Source of the DNA: Pseudomonadota bacterium
GTDB taxonomy: Bacteria > Pseudomonadota > Alphaproteobacteria > UBA2136 > JASBTF01
Direction: 5' to 3'
Length of the DNA stretch: 64,000 nt
Assembly: GCA_030148545.1 (NCBI GenBank)
Contig: JASBTF010000001.1
Coordinates: forward strand, 132,885 to 196,884
Positions within the stretch are counted from its first letter, which is position 1. Every line of letters begins with the position of its first letter. Below the pieces are notes generated by a model. The model was not told where the DNA came from, searched no databases, and was given only the letters and a program-made list of their open reading frames with translations. A program made the position numbers and the translations under genes. Shown here one piece after another: positions 23,844-33,389 of this stretch.

Positions 23844-26576
23844 ATGAGTACTGCCTATCTTGAACAACTTTACCAGCAATATTTAACCAATCCGGGCGCT
23901 GTGGACCCTTCGTGGCAGGCGTATTTTAAGCAAAATGGCCCAGTAAAAGCTGCGAGCCAAGGCACTGGTGCGGTGGCAACACCAAAAGCGGATGACCGCG
24001 CAAGCGATATGCTGCAAAGCACAGCAGCTGGTGCTGCGGCAACTGCGCAAGGACGTGTGAGCCGGCTGATGCAAGCCTACCGTGCACATGGGCACCGCAG
24101 TGCTAGCACTAACCCGTTGCGTGCCGAGGCAGATGTAAGCCCTGAGCTGGCGTTGAGTCACTTTGGTTTGGGTGATGAAAATTTAGATACACTGTACGCT
24201 ACCAACGGCCTGTTGAATGAGGAATATGCCCCGTTGCGCGATATTTTGGAGGCGTTGCAAGCTACATATACCGGTAGTATTGGTGCCCAGTTTGTGGAGC
24301 TGGCTGAAGCTGAGCGCTTGTGGCTACAGCAGCGCATGGAAACCGTGCGCAATGCACCAACCTATAGCGCTGAGGAAAAACAGCGCATTTACCACGGCCT
24401 AATGGTGGCGAATAACTTTGAAAAATTCCTTCATACCAAGTTTGTGGGTGTTAAGCGTTTTTCTATTGAAGGGGCGGATAGCTTGATCCCGATGTTGGAC
24501 ATGCTCACCGAAACCGCTGCCGACCAAGGGGTGCATGACATTGTAATGGGTATGGCACACCGCGGACGTTTGAATGTGCTGGCGAATATTATGCACAAGC
24601 CCATGGTGGAAATGATGGCTGGCTTTAACGACACCATGAAGTTTGATAACGATGCCTCCAGTGGGGATGTGAAATACCACATGGGTAAATCGTACGATGT
24701 GACTACCAGCAATGGGCACAAAATCCACTTTTCATTGTTGAATAACCCAAGCCACCTTGAGGCAGTAAACCCTGTGGTGCTGGGAAGCACCAAGGCTAAG
24801 CAAGTTCGTGTGGGTGATGTGGATGGTAGCAAGGTGCTGCCGCTACTGATTCATGGTGATAGTGCCTTTGCTGGCCAAGGTGTGGTGATGGAAACCTTGA
24901 ACATGGCTGGCCTGCAAGGCTTTAACGTGGGCGGTACGATTCACGTGGTGATTAATAACCAGCTTGGCTATACGGCTGAACCGCAGGAAGCGTTTAGTGG
25001 TGAATACTGCACCGATGTGGCGCGTTTGGCGCAGGTGCCTATTTTCCACGTAAATGGTGATGACCCCGAAGCCTGTGTGCATGTGATGCAGCTGGCGATG
25101 GCTTACCGCAAGCAGTTTAAGCGTGATGTGGTGATTGATTTGGTGTGCTACCGTCGCCATGGCCATAACGAGGGTGATGATCCGAGTTTTACACAGCCAA
25201 CGATGTACCAAACCATTAAGCAGCAGGCAGTACCTGCGGCTGGCTATAAGCAGCGCCTTGAGCAAGAACAAGCCATGAGTGCTGACCAAGCCAAACAAAT
25301 GGAAAGCGATTACCACGAACGTATGAGCGAGGCGCTAGAGCAGTCGAAGACTGAGGTACGTGTGGCGCGCGATATGTTTGGTAGCGTGTGGCAGGGCTTT
25401 AGCGAGAGTGATGATAAAGCCTCGAAAACTGCGGTGACGAAAAAAGCTTTACAAGCCGTGGCAGAATCAACGGTGAGCTGGCCGACTGATTTCACCATCA
25501 ACCCTAAGGTGGGTAAGGTGATTGAGCTGCGCGCTAAAATGCAGAACGGTAAAGAAAAACTTAACTGGGGTGCTGCTGAAATGGCGGCCTACGGTACGCT
25601 ACTGCAGGAAGGGTATAGTGTGCGCCTAACCGGGCAGGATGTGCAGCGTGGTACCTTTAGCCACCGCCATGCAGCGCTGGTAGATTACAAAACTGGAGTG
25701 CGCATTTATCCAAGTACGCAGCTGGCTAAGGATAATGCACGGTTTGAGGTGTATAACTCCTGCTTGTCGGAATATGGGGTGATGGGTTTTGAGTTTGGCT
25801 ATAGCTTGGCTGACCCGAATACGCTTACCATTTGGGAGGCGCAGTTTGGTGACTTTGCCAATGGTGCGCAAATTATGATTGATCAGTTTATTTCGGGTAC
25901 TGAAATTAAATGGCAGCGGTTGAGCGGTTTGGTGCTGCTGTTGCCACATGGTCAGGAAGGACAGGGGCCTGAGCACAGCAGTGCACGCTTGGAGCGCTTT
26001 TTACAGCTGTGTGGGGATGATAACATGATTGTGGCTAATCCAACCACACCGGCGCAGATGTTCCACCTGTTGCGCCGGCAAATACACCGCAAGGTGCGTA
26101 AGCCACTGGTGGTGATGACGCCGAAGAGTTTGTTGCGTCACCCAGAGGCTGTGAGTCCACAAAGTGAGCTGACCAAAGGTGGATTCAACACTGTGATTGC
26201 TGATGAAGCTGTGAAGCCGAAGAAAGCACGTAAAGTGGTGCTAACCAGTGGTAAGCTTTATTACGAATTGGCGAAATACCGTGCTGATAAGAACATTAAT
26301 GATGTTGCTGTGGTGCGTGTGGAGCAGTATTACCCACTGCCAACTGAGGCGCTGAAAACTGTGTTGAAAAGTTATAGCAAAAATGTGGACTTAGTGTGGG
26401 CACAGGAAGAGCCGCGCAACCAAGGTGCATGGCAGTTCCTGCGTGATACTCTGTTTGAAGAGCTAGGGCGTGACGTTAGCTATGTGGGCCGCCCCGCTAG
26501 TGCCAGCCCCGCTGCGGGTAATGCCACTACCTTTATTGAAGGACAGGGTAAGCTAGTGGTTGAAGCATTTGCGTAA
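23844..26576 (+). CDS. sucA: 2-oxoglutarate dehydrogenase E1 component
   Basis: The thiamine-diphosphate-dependent decarboxylase of the 2-oxoglutarate dehydrogenase complex, 910 residues, cytosolic. The N-terminal E2-binding segment (AYLEQLYQQYLTNPGAVDPSWQAYF) is present. Diagnostic segments are MAHRGRLNVLANI, LLIHGDSAFAGQGVV, INNQLGYT, VCYRRHGHNEGDDPSFTQP, then DVQRGTFSHRHAAL and LPHGQEGQGPEHSSARLERFL in the C-terminal half. sucB follows 34 bases downstream. Neither lpd nor sucCD is in the window. Confidence 0.97.
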   Translation: MSTAYLEQLYQQYLTNPGAVDPSWQAYFKQNGPVKAASQGTGAVATPKADDRASDMLQSTAAGAAATAQGRVSRLMQAYRAHGHRSASTNPLRAEADVSPELALSHFGLGDENLDTLYATNGLLNEEYAPLRDILEALQATYTGSIGAQFVELAEAERLWLQQRMETVRNAPTYSAEEKQRIYHGLMVANNFEKFLHTKFVGVKRFSIEGADSLIPMLDMLTETAADQGVHDIVMGMAHRGRLNVLANIMHKPMVEMMAGFNDTMKFDNDASSGDVKYHMGKSYDVTTSNGHKIHFSLLNNPSHLEAVNPVVLGSTKAKQVRVGDVDGSKVLPLLIHGDSAFAGQGVVMETLNMAGLQGFNVGGTIHVVINNQLGYTAEPQEAFSGEYCTDVARLAQVPIFHVNGDDPEACVHVMQLAMAYRKQFKRDVVIDLVCYRRHGHNEGDDPSFTQPTMYQTIKQQAVPAAGYKQRLEQEQAMSADQAKQMESDYHERMSEALEQSKTEVRVARDMFGSVWQGFSESDDKASKTAVTKKALQAVAESTVSWPTDFTINPKVGKVIELRAKMQNGKEKLNWGAAEMAAYGTLLQEGYSVRLTGQDVQRGTFSHRHAALVDYKTGVRIYPSTQLAKDNARFEVYNSCLSEYGVMGFEFGYSLADPNTLTIWEAQFGDFANGAQIMIDQFISGTEIKWQRLSGLVLLLPHGQEGQGPEHSSARLERFLQLCGDDNMIVANPTTPAQMFHLLRRQIHRKVRKPLVVMTPKSLLRHPEAVSPQSELTKGGFNTVIADEAVKPKKARKVVLTSGKLYYELAKYRADKNINDVAVVRVEQYYPLPTEALKTVLKSYSKNVDLVWAQEEPRNQGAWQFLRDTLFEELGRDVSYVGRPASASPAAGNATTFIEGQGKLVVEAFA

Positions 26577-26610
26577 TTGATTATGATGGAAAGAACAAAA
26601 GGATTTAGCG

Positions 26611-27801
26611 ATGACCATTACTGTTGAAGCACCAGCGTTGGGCGAGAGTGTAACTGAAGCAACTGTAGCCCTGTGGGCCAAGCAAGAAGGCGATTTTGTA
26701 CAAGAAGATGAGCTGATTGCCGAGCTGGAAACCGACAAAATTAACTTGGAAGTTACCGCGCCAAAGGCCGGCAAGCTGACCAAAATTATGATTGGCCAAG
26801 GCGATAGTGTTACGCCGGGTGTGGCCATGGCGGAAATTGATGAAAGTGCTAAGGGTGAAGCTGCTGCAAGTGCGCCAGCAGCTGAGGCTGCACCGGCACC
26901 GGCTGCCACACCGGCTGCTACGCCTGCTGCTACAGCAAGTTCTGAACAACCACTGAGCCCTGCGGTGCGTCGCCTTACTGAAGAGAATAATATTGATGCC
27001 TCAACCGTGGCTGGCACGGGTAAAGATGGCCGTGTACTGAAAGGTGATGTACTGGCGCATATGGAAAACCCAAGTGCTGCAGCACCAGCGGCCGGGGCGG
27101 CGCGCCAGGAAGAGCGTGTGCCAATGAGCCGCTTGCGCCAAACGATTGCCAAACGCCTTAAGGAAGCACAAAACGAAGCGGCGATGCTGACCACCTATAA
27201 CGAGGTGGACCTGAGTGCTATTGGTGCGCTACGCAAGCAATACCAAGATGAGTTTGTGAAGCGTTACGGCATTAAGCTTGGTTATATGTCTTTCTTTACC
27301 AAAGCTGTTGTGGCGGCGTTACGTGAGTACCCGGCGGTGAATGCTAGTTTGGATGGCACAGATTTGGTTTACAAGCGTTATTACGATATTGGTATTGCTG
27401 TAAGCACCGATAAGGGCCTCATGGTACCGGTGGTGAAGGATGCAGACCAACTGAACTATGCTGGTATTGAGCTGAAAATTGCAGACCTAGCAACACGTGG
27501 CCGCGAAGGAAAATTGCAAGCAAGTGAGCTGCAAGGCGCAACCTTTAGTATTACTAACGGTGGTGTGTTTGGTAGCCTGCTTAATATGCCAATTTTGAAT
27601 ACGCCAAACGTGGGTATTTTGGGTATGAACACAATTCAGCAGCGCCCTGTTGTGGTGAATGGTGAAGTGGTGGTACGCCCCATGATGTATATTGCGTTGA
27701 CGTATGATCACCGTGTGATTGATGGTAAGGAAGCTGTTGGTTTCTTGAAAGCTGTTAAGGAAAACTTGGAAGATCCACAGCGTCAATTAATTGGGGTATA
27801 A
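26611..27801 (+). CDS. sucB: Dihydrolipoyl succinyltransferase (2-oxoglutarate dehydrogenase E2)
   Basis: The E2 core of 396 residues. One lipoyl domain (~1-76) carries the lipoyl-Lys at 43 in [10 protein letters not shown]. An Ala/Pro-rich linker (~80-112) follows, then the peripheral-subunit-binding domain (~113-150, [19 protein letters not shown]) and the catalytic domain with [14 protein letters not shown] and active-site DHRVIDG near the C terminus. AAAGGA is 9 bases before the ATG. The 3' end overlaps the convergent small gene by 19 bases. Confidence 0.97.
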   Translation: MTITVEAPALGESVTEATVALWAKQEGDFVQEDELIAELETDKINLEVTAPKAGKLTKIMIGQGDSVTPGVAMAEIDESAKGEAAASAPAAEAAPAPAATPAATPAATASSEQPLSPAVRRLTEENNIDASTVAGTGKDGRVLKGDVLAHMENPSAAAPAAGAARQEERVPMSRLRQTIAKRLKEAQNEAAMLTTYNEVDLSAIGALRKQYQDEFVKRYGIKLGYMSFFTKAVVAALREYPAVNASLDGTDLVYKRYYDIGIAVSTDKGLMVPVVKDADQLNYAGIELKIADLATRGREGKLQASELQGATFSITNGGVFGSLLNMPILNTPNVGILGMNTIQQRPVVVNGEVVVRPMMYIALTYDHRVIDGKEAVGFLKAVKENLEDPQRQLIGV

Positions 27802-28091
27802 AACCCGCAGCCTTCCAATAGAATTGGATTAAATAGCACGATGGCACCGCTCTGTTTAAGGGCGGTGCGTGTTTTTGGGGCGGGCGTATTAATAACCCAC
27901 AACGCTGGATGCCGCCCACGGCGAATGGCCTCGTTACCTGTGCTTGTGATGGCGCTAAAAGCCTGCTCACGCGACCAATTGAGAGGAAACATCACACCTA
28001 TGCGTTGTTGCTGGCTGGGCGCATGAAACAGCAAAAGTATTGGTAAGCTTACCAAAGTGCCGAGTAGGGTAACCGTTAAAGTTGTACGCAT
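27783..28091 (-). CDS. Small single-pass membrane protein, function unknown
   Basis: A 102-residue protein with one N-terminal hydrophobic segment (~5-22, [18 protein letters not shown]) and a soluble domain with [18 protein letters not shown] and [10 protein letters not shown]. Short proteins of this layout (a VxFPP/L-W-S start, a GG-type C-terminal end) occur in alphaproteobacteria, but I know no function. The hydrophobic segment is either a signal anchor or a signal peptide. Convergent overlap with sucB argues against it being an artefact only weakly. Confidence 0.6.
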   Translation of the reverse strand: MRTTLTVTLLGTLVSLPILLLFHAPSQQQRIGVMFPLNWSREQAFSAITSTGNEAIRRGRHPALWVINTPAPKTRTALKQSGAIVLFNPILLEGCGFYTPIN

Positions 28092-28161
28092 TGCGCGTAA
28101 TCATTTCATGAATTTGCTATTTTGTGTATGCTGAAAGCGAATAATAATAAAAAATTTGATT

Positions 28162-29523
28162 ATGAACGCATTAGATAAAATTCGTCGCACTGGTGGTGCT
28201 GTTGTAACTGGCTCGTTGTGGCTTGCCTTTTTGTATGGCGCTGTTTTGCATGCATCGGCAAGTGGTCCAATGTTTGTTATGAGCACCTTAGCTGTGGCAG
28301 CCATTGGTACTTTTTTTGGTGTTGTGCAATGGCGCAGTGCCCTTTCTCGCCTTGTGTTAGCAGCGTGTTTAGCGGTGCAAACATCGCTGGTTGTGTATGG
28401 TGCTGCTGGTGCCACGTATCAGCTTGATTACCATATGTATTATTTTTCCTTTATGGCTCTTTTGGCGGTGATGCTCGATTGGCGTACAATTTTGCTTTAT
28501 AGCGGCGTGGTTGCCGTACACCATTTAGTACTTAATTTTGCCCTGCCTTATGCTGTGTTCCCAGATGGTGCCGACTTTGCTCGTGTGCTGTTGCACGCTG
28601 TGGCAGTGGTGATTGAATGTGCAGTGCTGATTTGGTTTACACGCGAAGTTGCTGCGGTAATTAAAGGCTTTGATGGGTTCGGTGAACGTATTTCTGGTGC
28701 AATGGATGAAAACGACCTTACATTCCGCCTTTCTAATGGTGGTTCTAGCCAAATGACCGGGTTTGTTGAAACAATTAATGGTTTTGTAAGTAAGGTGCAG
28801 GGGCTTGTGGCGCAAATGGCTGGTGGATCAAGAAAATCTGCTGAAGCAGCCAAGGCTATTGATAGCAATGTGCAGCAACTTACCGATTATGCCCGTGTGC
28901 AGGAAGATTCTGCACAGCAAATTGCAGCAGCGTTGGAAGAAACATCGGTAAATATTAATCAAATTAATGAGCTTTCTAAAAAGAATCGTAGCCATGCAGA
29001 GCGTATGGGTCAGCAAACGACTCAGGTTGTGGCGGCAATGGGTGTGTTGCAGGATAACACCAAGCGTGTGACGCAGGTAACGCAGACGATTCAGGATATT
29101 TCTGAGCAAATTAACTTGCTAGCACTGAATGCCTCTATTGAGGCGGCGCGTGCTGGGGATTCTGGCCGTGGTTTTGCGGTGGTAGCTGATGAGGTGAAGA
29201 AGTTGGCTGACCATGTGGCAAGCTCTACGCAGCAAATTAATGCTGATGTGGCGCAAGTAGAAAACAACGTGACTGAATGTGTGACGGCGATTGATGAAGT
29301 GAAAGAAGGTATTGGTGATATTACTGAAGGTACCCAAAAAACGGATGTAGCGTTGCAAGAGCAATCGGCTGCGACGGAGCAGATTACGTCAACTGTAAAT
29401 CAGTTCTCGGAGAGTTTGCGTACGGTTGTGGCTAATATTGATGCTACGGCACAAGAGGTACAAAAAGTAAGCAGTTTTGCACAAGAAATTGACCAGCAAA
29501 TTAATAGCTTTAAGTATAACTAA
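28162..29523 (+). CDS. Methyl-accepting chemotaxis protein with multi-pass membrane sensor
   Basis: A chemoreceptor of 453 residues. The N-terminal half (~1-165) has about five to six membrane segments and almost no periplasmic domain, with [15 protein letters not shown] in the last loops, so it probably senses within the membrane or energy state. The cytoplasmic signalling domain carries the conserved tip [33 protein letters not shown] that contacts CheA/CheW. Two flanking methylation-helix regions are visible. The frame reaches a TTG at 28156, but the ATG at 28162 is the natural start. It ends before a strong terminator. It is remote from the che genes at 51-60 kb. Confidence 0.93.
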   Translation: MNALDKIRRTGGAVVTGSLWLAFLYGAVLHASASGPMFVMSTLAVAAIGTFFGVVQWRSALSRLVLAACLAVQTSLVVYGAAGATYQLDYHMYYFSFMALLAVMLDWRTILLYSGVVAVHHLVLNFALPYAVFPDGADFARVLLHAVAVVIECAVLIWFTREVAAVIKGFDGFGERISGAMDENDLTFRLSNGGSSQMTGFVETINGFVSKVQGLVAQMAGGSRKSAEAAKAIDSNVQQLTDYARVQEDSAQQIAAALEETSVNINQINELSKKNRSHAERMGQQTTQVVAAMGVLQDNTKRVTQVTQTIQDISEQINLLALNASIEAARAGDSGRGFAVVADEVKKLADHVASSTQQINADVAQVENNVTECVTAIDEVKEGIGDITEGTQKTDVALQEQSAATEQITSTVNQFSESLRTVVANIDATAQEVQKVSSFAQEIDQQINSFKYN

Positions 29524-29530
29524 CATATGC

Positions 29531-29560
29531 AGAAAGGCCCCAAACGGGGCCTTTCTTGTT
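29531..29560. terminator. Rho-independent terminator between chemoreceptor and Nudix gene
   Basis: A perfect 11-base stem AGAAAGGCCCC (29531-29541) and its complement (29546-29556) with loop AAAC, followed by TGTTT. It serves the chemoreceptor gene and could also act for the convergent Nudix gene ending at 29560. Confidence 0.9.
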
Positions 29561-30192
29561 TATGAGAGCTTTAACTGTTGCCAGCGCTCTGCACAGGTTT
29601 TTAATACGTAGTTATTGTTGGTGCGTGAGTCGTTGAATATTTCATCAACTGTGAACCAGCGTAGCTCCCGGTGTTTGTCGGTTTCTAATAACTTTGCAGC
29701 TTCAGGTGTAGTGGTTGTACAAAGGTAAAGCACGTGTATTGAACGTTTAGGGTGTTTAAAAGGGCCGTTAGCAGCAAATATATGCATTGCCATATAAAGT
29801 GGTAGTTCTCCTAATGGCGTTGCTAAATTTGTGAGCGTGGTTTCTTCCGCGGCCTCTTCTTGGGCAATTTGCAATAGGTTTGGATTGCCATCGGCATGGC
29901 CACCAGGCTGGATCCATTCATTTAATTTCATGTGATCTAGTAGCACAACACGTTGTGTTGTTTCATCAACCAAAAAAGCGCTGGCCATAACATCGGTTAA
30001 TGGAATGTGCCCTGCAATTTGGAAACGTTCAGGCGTTGATCGGTAGGCCCATGTATTGGGGCAGGCGGTAATCAGGTTTTCTAACTCACGTGAGGCAGCA
30101 GACTCTAGCGTGCCAGAGGTTACAAACTGTTCGCGATGTTTATTCAAAGTCTCCAACAGTTTTGCATTATGTTTTGTCGTATGTTTATCCAT
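29560..30192 (-). CDS. Nudix hydrolase
   Basis: A 210-residue protein with a Nudix box from about residue 95: GGHADGNPNLLQIAQEEAAEET. The metal-binding Glu residues are present, although the usual REUXEE reads EEAAEE and the following Gly is Thr. Nudix enzymes hydrolyse nucleoside diphosphates linked to another moiety; the substrate here is unknown. The first ~80 residues are helical and extra to the core fold. The ATG at 30192 is chosen because the longer frame would run into the thyA promoter region. Confidence 0.85.
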   Translation of the reverse strand: MDKHTTKHNAKLLETLNKHREQFVTSGTLESAASRELENLITACPNTWAYRSTPERFQIAGHIPLTDVMASAFLVDETTQRVVLLDHMKLNEWIQPGGHADGNPNLLQIAQEEAAEETTLTNLATPLGELPLYMAMHIFAANGPFKHPKRSIHVLYLCTTTTPEAAKLLETDKHRELRWFTVDEIFNDSRTNNNYVLKTCAERWQQLKLS

Positions 30193-30219
30193 GACATATG
30201 CCTTATAAACGGTTATGAT
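30191..30219 (+). promoter_or_regulatory. Putative promoter of thyA
   Basis: ATGACA at 30191-30196, exact 17-base spacer, TATGAT at 30214-30219. It gives a leader of ~31 bases containing AAGGA at 30242-30246. The -35 overlaps the start codon of the divergent Nudix gene. Confidence 0.5.
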
Positions 30220-30256
30220 CTGCCGTAGATCTAGCACAGAAAAGGAATGGATACAA

Positions 30257-31093
30257 ATGAGTGCTCTTACTCAACAGACTCCCGTGCAAACCGCAACGTT
30301 TACAGCATATGAAGATCTGTTACGCGATGTGCGCGAAAACGGTGATTTTAAAGGTGACCGTACTGGCACCGGAACATACAGCGTTTTTGGGCGGCAAATT
30401 CGCTTTGATTTGAGCCAGGGGTTTCCGCTGGTGACAACTAAAAAAGTGTTTATGAAAGGTATTACCCACGAGCTATTATGGTTTTTGCAGGGCGATACGA
30501 ACATTAAGTACTTGCAAGAAAATGGTGTGAAGATTTGGGATGAATGGGCTGACGAAAATGGTGATTTGGGCCCTGTATATGGTTACCAATGGCGTAACTG
30601 GCCAGCACCAAATGGTGAGGCAGTTGACCAAATTACTAACCTGGTAGAGCAGCTGAAGAATAACCCTAATTCTCGCCGCCATATTGTGAGTGCATGGAAC
30701 CCCGCTTTTGTAGATGATATGGCGCTACCGCCATGCCACTGCTTGTTTCAGTTCTATGTGGCTAATGGCAAGCTGAGCTGCCAGCTGTATCAGCGTAGTG
30801 CTGACTTGTTTTTGGGTGTGCCGTTTAACATTGCGTCCTACGCGCTGTTGACGCACATGTTGGCGCAAGTGTGTGGGCTGGAAGTAGGCGAGTTTGTGCA
30901 TACTTTTGGTGATGCGCACATTTACAGCAATCACTTGGACCAAGTAGACGAGCAGTTGAGCCGCACAGCTTTTTCTGCGCCAACATTGTGGTTGAACCCT
31001 GAGGTGACTGATATCTTCAGTTTTTCTTATGGTGACATCAAGGTGCAGAACTACGAAAGCCATGATACAATCAAGGCACCAGTAGCCGTTTAA
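30257..31093 (+). CDS. thyA: Thymidylate synthase
   Basis: Converts dUMP to dTMP with methylene-tetrahydrofolate. 278 residues. [13 protein letters not shown] near the N terminus binds dUMP phosphate, the catalytic Cys is in [12 protein letters not shown], and [19 protein letters not shown] and [11 protein letters not shown] follow. The ATG at 30257 has AAGGA 10 bases upstream; the frame runs to 30215 without a better start. It is followed by folA, whose product regenerates the folate that ThyA oxidises, across a 165-base palindromic gap. Confidence 0.97.
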   Translation: MSALTQQTPVQTATFTAYEDLLRDVRENGDFKGDRTGTGTYSVFGRQIRFDLSQGFPLVTTKKVFMKGITHELLWFLQGDTNIKYLQENGVKIWDEWADENGDLGPVYGYQWRNWPAPNGEAVDQITNLVEQLKNNPNSRRHIVSAWNPAFVDDMALPPCHCLFQFYVANGKLSCQLYQRSADLFLGVPFNIASYALLTHMLAQVCGLEVGEFVHTFGDAHIYSNHLDQVDEQLSRTAFSAPTLWLNPEVTDIFSFSYGDIKVQNYESHDTIKAPVAV

Positions 31094-31094
31094 A

Positions 31095-31226
31095 ATCGTT
31101 TCAAACTCTACTAGACCTAGCTGCAAATGCACTTTGTTTGCGCGCCATTGCTCATGTAGATTAACTACACGGTGCGGCGGTGCTCAACAAAGCTCATTTT
31201 CACAAACAGTCTAGCGCGTTTGAAAC
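31095..31226. repeat. Long imperfect palindrome, repeat family R1, copy 2
   Basis: The outer arms begin GTTTCAAAC (31098-31106) and end GTTTGAAAC (31218-31226), with inner complementary blocks such as CTAGAC/GTCTAG and CAAATGCACTTTGTTTGC against AAAGCTCATTTT. The centre holds CATGTAGATTAACTACA at 31153-31169. It fills the thyA-folA gap. The same core occurs in copy 3 at 33302-33318. Confidence 0.65.
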
Positions 31227-31258
31227 AGATTTAACCTTTGAGATATCGTGAGGAGACG

Positions 31259-31777
31259 ATGACTAAACCTATAATTACCTTGATTGCTGCAGTGGCTGAA
31301 GATGGCACCATTGGTGTTAATGGTGATTTGCCTTGGCCGCGTTTGCAGCTAGATATGGCTCATTTTCGTCAATACACGCGCGGTAAACCTGTTGTGATGG
31401 GTCGTGCCACGTGGGACAGCTTGCCTGAGGCACATCGTCCACTACCGGACCGCACCAATGTTGTACTGACCCGTAATAGCAACTTTAGCGCCGAAGGTGC
31501 TGAGGTTGTGCATGATGCCAAAGCTGCTATTAGTGCTTGCGGTGCTGTGGAGGAAATCTGCATTATTGGTGGGGAGCAGATTTATAGCCTGTTCCTTGAG
31601 CAAGCAGATAAGCTTGTACTGACAGAGGTGGAAGCTGCCTATCCTGACGGTGATGCACATTTCCCTAACTATAACCAGCTTGACTGGATAGAAATTGAAA
31701 ACTTAGCAAAAAGCTATAAATCTGCAAAAGCTGATGTGCCCAGCTTTAAGATTAGAACTTATGAGCGCCGTACCTAA
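31259..31777 (+). CDS. folA: Dihydrofolate reductase
   Basis: Reduces dihydrofolate to tetrahydrofolate with NADPH. 172 residues, standard for the bacterial enzyme. IAAVAEDGTIGVNGDLPWPR near the start, PVVMGRATWDSLPEAHRPLPDRTNVVLTR and the CIIGGEQIYSLFL nucleotide-binding segment are all recognisable. GAGGAG is 5 bases before the ATG. It ends inside a strong terminator whose loop contains the stop codon. Confidence 0.96.
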   Translation: MTKPIITLIAAVAEDGTIGVNGDLPWPRLQLDMAHFRQYTRGKPVVMGRATWDSLPEAHRPLPDRTNVVLTRNSNFSAEGAEVVHDAKAAISACGAVEEICIIGGEQIYSLFLEQADKLVLTEVEAAYPDGDAHFPNYNQLDWIEIENLAKSYKSAKADVPSFKIRTYERRT

Positions 31778-31801
31778 TTGGCTGGGGGGCGCTCTTTTTT
31801 T
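31763..31801 (+). terminator. Terminator of folA
   Basis: GAGCGCC (31763-31769) pairs with GGCGCTC (31788-31794), followed by seven T. The folA stop codon lies within the loop. Confidence 0.85.
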
Positions 31802-32471
31802 ATTTAAATAGCTTACGTAGGTGTTTAAGGCCGTCTTCCATAGAGCTATGCACGAGTGAGCCAATAGAGTCGAGTAGGACAATAGCGTTAGAGCTGGTGT
31901 TGAGCTCTTTTACACCACCCTCGGTAAGGCGTAGCACCATGCGGCAGTTTACTTCGTGAATATTGTCATAAGCTTGGGCGAGGTCTGTCACCATTTTTTC
32001 AGCACTATGACTGGTTTGGTCTTCAGCCTGTTTTTTTATTAGATAGCGGCCAGCAACGCGGGCTAAAGTTTCATCTACCGTGGGGAAAGGGAGGTGTTGC
32101 CAGGCAAGCCCACGGAATAATGTGAAACTTGGGCAGCCGCTGCGTGCCATGATGAGGCCAAATAGGCCGCCTAGTGCATCTTGTACGCTGGTTGTTTTTT
32201 GGTAGCTGCGCTCTGGGGTGTCTACGGTTACATCTACCGTATCGTATGTTTGTAGGTGCGCTAGCTTTTCAATAGGGTCTTGCAAGCTTAGCGCGACAGG
32301 GCAGTATTTCTTTTTGCTGACGGTACAGCCTTCACATTTGTGGAACTCTAGTTCGGCCCATTCTGCTGGTGTATTAGGTACAGGTGTGGGCGTATCGCTC
32401 CCTTCCTCCAACACAACAGTATAGTGTGTGCTGTCATTTTTATGGGTGAAGGTGTAGGTTATCTCTTTCAT
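31800..32471 (-). CDS. Conserved-type hypothetical protein with Cys-rich N-terminal motif
   Basis: A 223-residue protein of unknown function. The N-terminal half is beta-rich (EITYTFTHKNDSTHYTVVLEE) and is followed by CEGCTVSKKKYCPVALSLQDPI (~47-68), a three-Cys pattern that may bind a metal. ALGGLFGLIMARSGCPSFTLFRGLAWQHLPF resembles uncharacterised proteins with the same CP and HLPF pattern. The frame is open to 33023, but that upstream part is antisense to rlmB; the ATG at 32471 follows TATTAT by 7 bases and is divergent from rlmB by 31 bases. Confidence 0.75.
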   Translation of the reverse strand: MKEITYTFTHKNDSTHYTVVLEEGSDTPTPVPNTPAEWAELEFHKCEGCTVSKKKYCPVALSLQDPIEKLAHLQTYDTVDVTVDTPERSYQKTTSVQDALGGLFGLIMARSGCPSFTLFRGLAWQHLPFPTVDETLARVAGRYLIKKQAEDQTSHSAEKMVTDLAQAYDNIHEVNCRMVLRLTEGGVKELNTSSNAIVLLDSIGSLVHSSMEDGLKHLRKLFK

Positions 32472-32502
32472 TCCACTTATAATATGTGCTAGGGCATTAA
32501 TT

Positions 32503-33258
32503 ATGCCTAAGCAAAAAAATGTACAAAAGAGTTTCCGGAAGCCTGCGTCACGTAAACAAGAGAGCCCAAGTAATGCTGGGTGGATTTGGGGGATACACCC
32601 TGTACGTGCGGTTTTGGGGGCTAATCGTCGCCAAGTGCAAGAGCTGTTGGTTACGGCTAAACACAAAAATGAATTTGGTGAGTTAGCGAGTAAAATTGTT
32701 ACTGACAGTGAGCTAGATAGTATTTGTGGCAAAGAAGCTGTGCACCAAGGTGTTGCCGTACGGGCAGGTAGTTTGCCGCAACCGGACTTGTCTGATGTTT
32801 TGGCAAATGGTGTACAACGTTTGGTATTGCTAGACCAAGTGACGGACCCGCATAACTTGGGTGCTATTTTGCGCAGCTGTGCTGGGTTTGGCGTGGATGC
32901 GGTGGTTGTACCAAAGCATGGTAGCGCGCCGTTAACATCGGTTGTAGCTAAGGCCAGTGTAGGCGCTATGGAACTGGTGCCAGTGGTGACAGTGTCTAAC
33001 TTAAACCGGGCTATTGAGGCCATTCAGCAAGAGAATTTTCAGATGCTTGGCTTGGCTGGTGAAGGTGCACAAGAGTTGCCAGAAATTGAACCAGCTAAAA
33101 AACAAGCGATTGTTATGGGTAGCGAAGGTGAGGGCTTACGCCAAAAAGTACGTGAAAAATGTGATGTATTGGTGCGTATTCCAATGAGTGATCGTTTAGA
33201 ATCCCTCAACGTTTCTGTAGCGGCTGGGATCACGCTGTACAGCCTGTTTGCTGAATAG
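32503..33258 (+). CDS. rlmB: 23S rRNA 2'-O-methyltransferase, SpoU family (RlmB-like)
   Basis: An SPOUT methyltransferase of 251 residues. The N-terminal L7Ae-like substrate-binding domain (~28-98, IWGIHPVRAVLGANRRQVQELLVT and KEAVHQGVAV) is followed by the knotted catalytic domain with the three SpoU motifs: LDQVTDPHNLGAILRSCAGFG, IVMGSEGEGLRQ and RIPMSDRLESLNVSVAAGI. RlmB methylates G2251 of 23S rRNA in E. coli; family members of similar sequence can act on tRNA, so the target is inferred. A TATAAT at 32479-32484 suggests a promoter shortly upstream. Confidence 0.9.
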   Translation: MPKQKNVQKSFRKPASRKQESPSNAGWIWGIHPVRAVLGANRRQVQELLVTAKHKNEFGELASKIVTDSELDSICGKEAVHQGVAVRAGSLPQPDLSDVLANGVQRLVLLDQVTDPHNLGAILRSCAGFGVDAVVVPKHGSAPLTSVVAKASVGAMELVPVVTVSNLNRAIEAIQQENFQMLGLAGEGAQELPEIEPAKKQAIVMGSEGEGLRQKVREKCDVLVRIPMSDRLESLNVSVAAGITLYSLFAE

Positions 33259-33262
33259 CCCC

Positions 33263-33364
33263 TTTGCCGATTTATGAAAATTTTCTGGTGCCTGCGCTCC
33301 GCATGTAGGTTAACTACATCTTACGGTGCTCGGCACTGGCGAAAATATCCCTAAATACGGCAAA
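33263..33364. repeat. Long imperfect palindrome, repeat family R1, copy 3
   Basis: Arms start TTTGCCG (33263-33269) and end CGGCAAA (33358-33364), with GATTTATGAAAATTTTC facing GAAAATATCCCTAAATAC and GGTGCC facing GGCAC. The centre is CATGTAGGTTAACTACA at 33302-33318, followed by ACGGTGCTC, which is also found after the core of copy 2. Confidence 0.65.
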
Positions 33365-33389
33365 TCTAGCCATTCGCAGTGCTGGCTTG

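Noticed and set aside
31094-31258. Possible tetrahydrofolate riboswitch in the folA leader
   Set aside because: The gap is a long palindrome whose core recurs after rlmB and (weaker) after the ferredoxin reductase gene, where no folate gene follows. A repeat element explains it better.
32472-33023. N-terminal extension of the Cys-rich hypothetical protein up to 33023
   Set aside because: The upstream part is antisense to the well-supported rlmB gene and has the composition of a shadow frame; a promoter-like TATTAT precedes the ATG at 32471.
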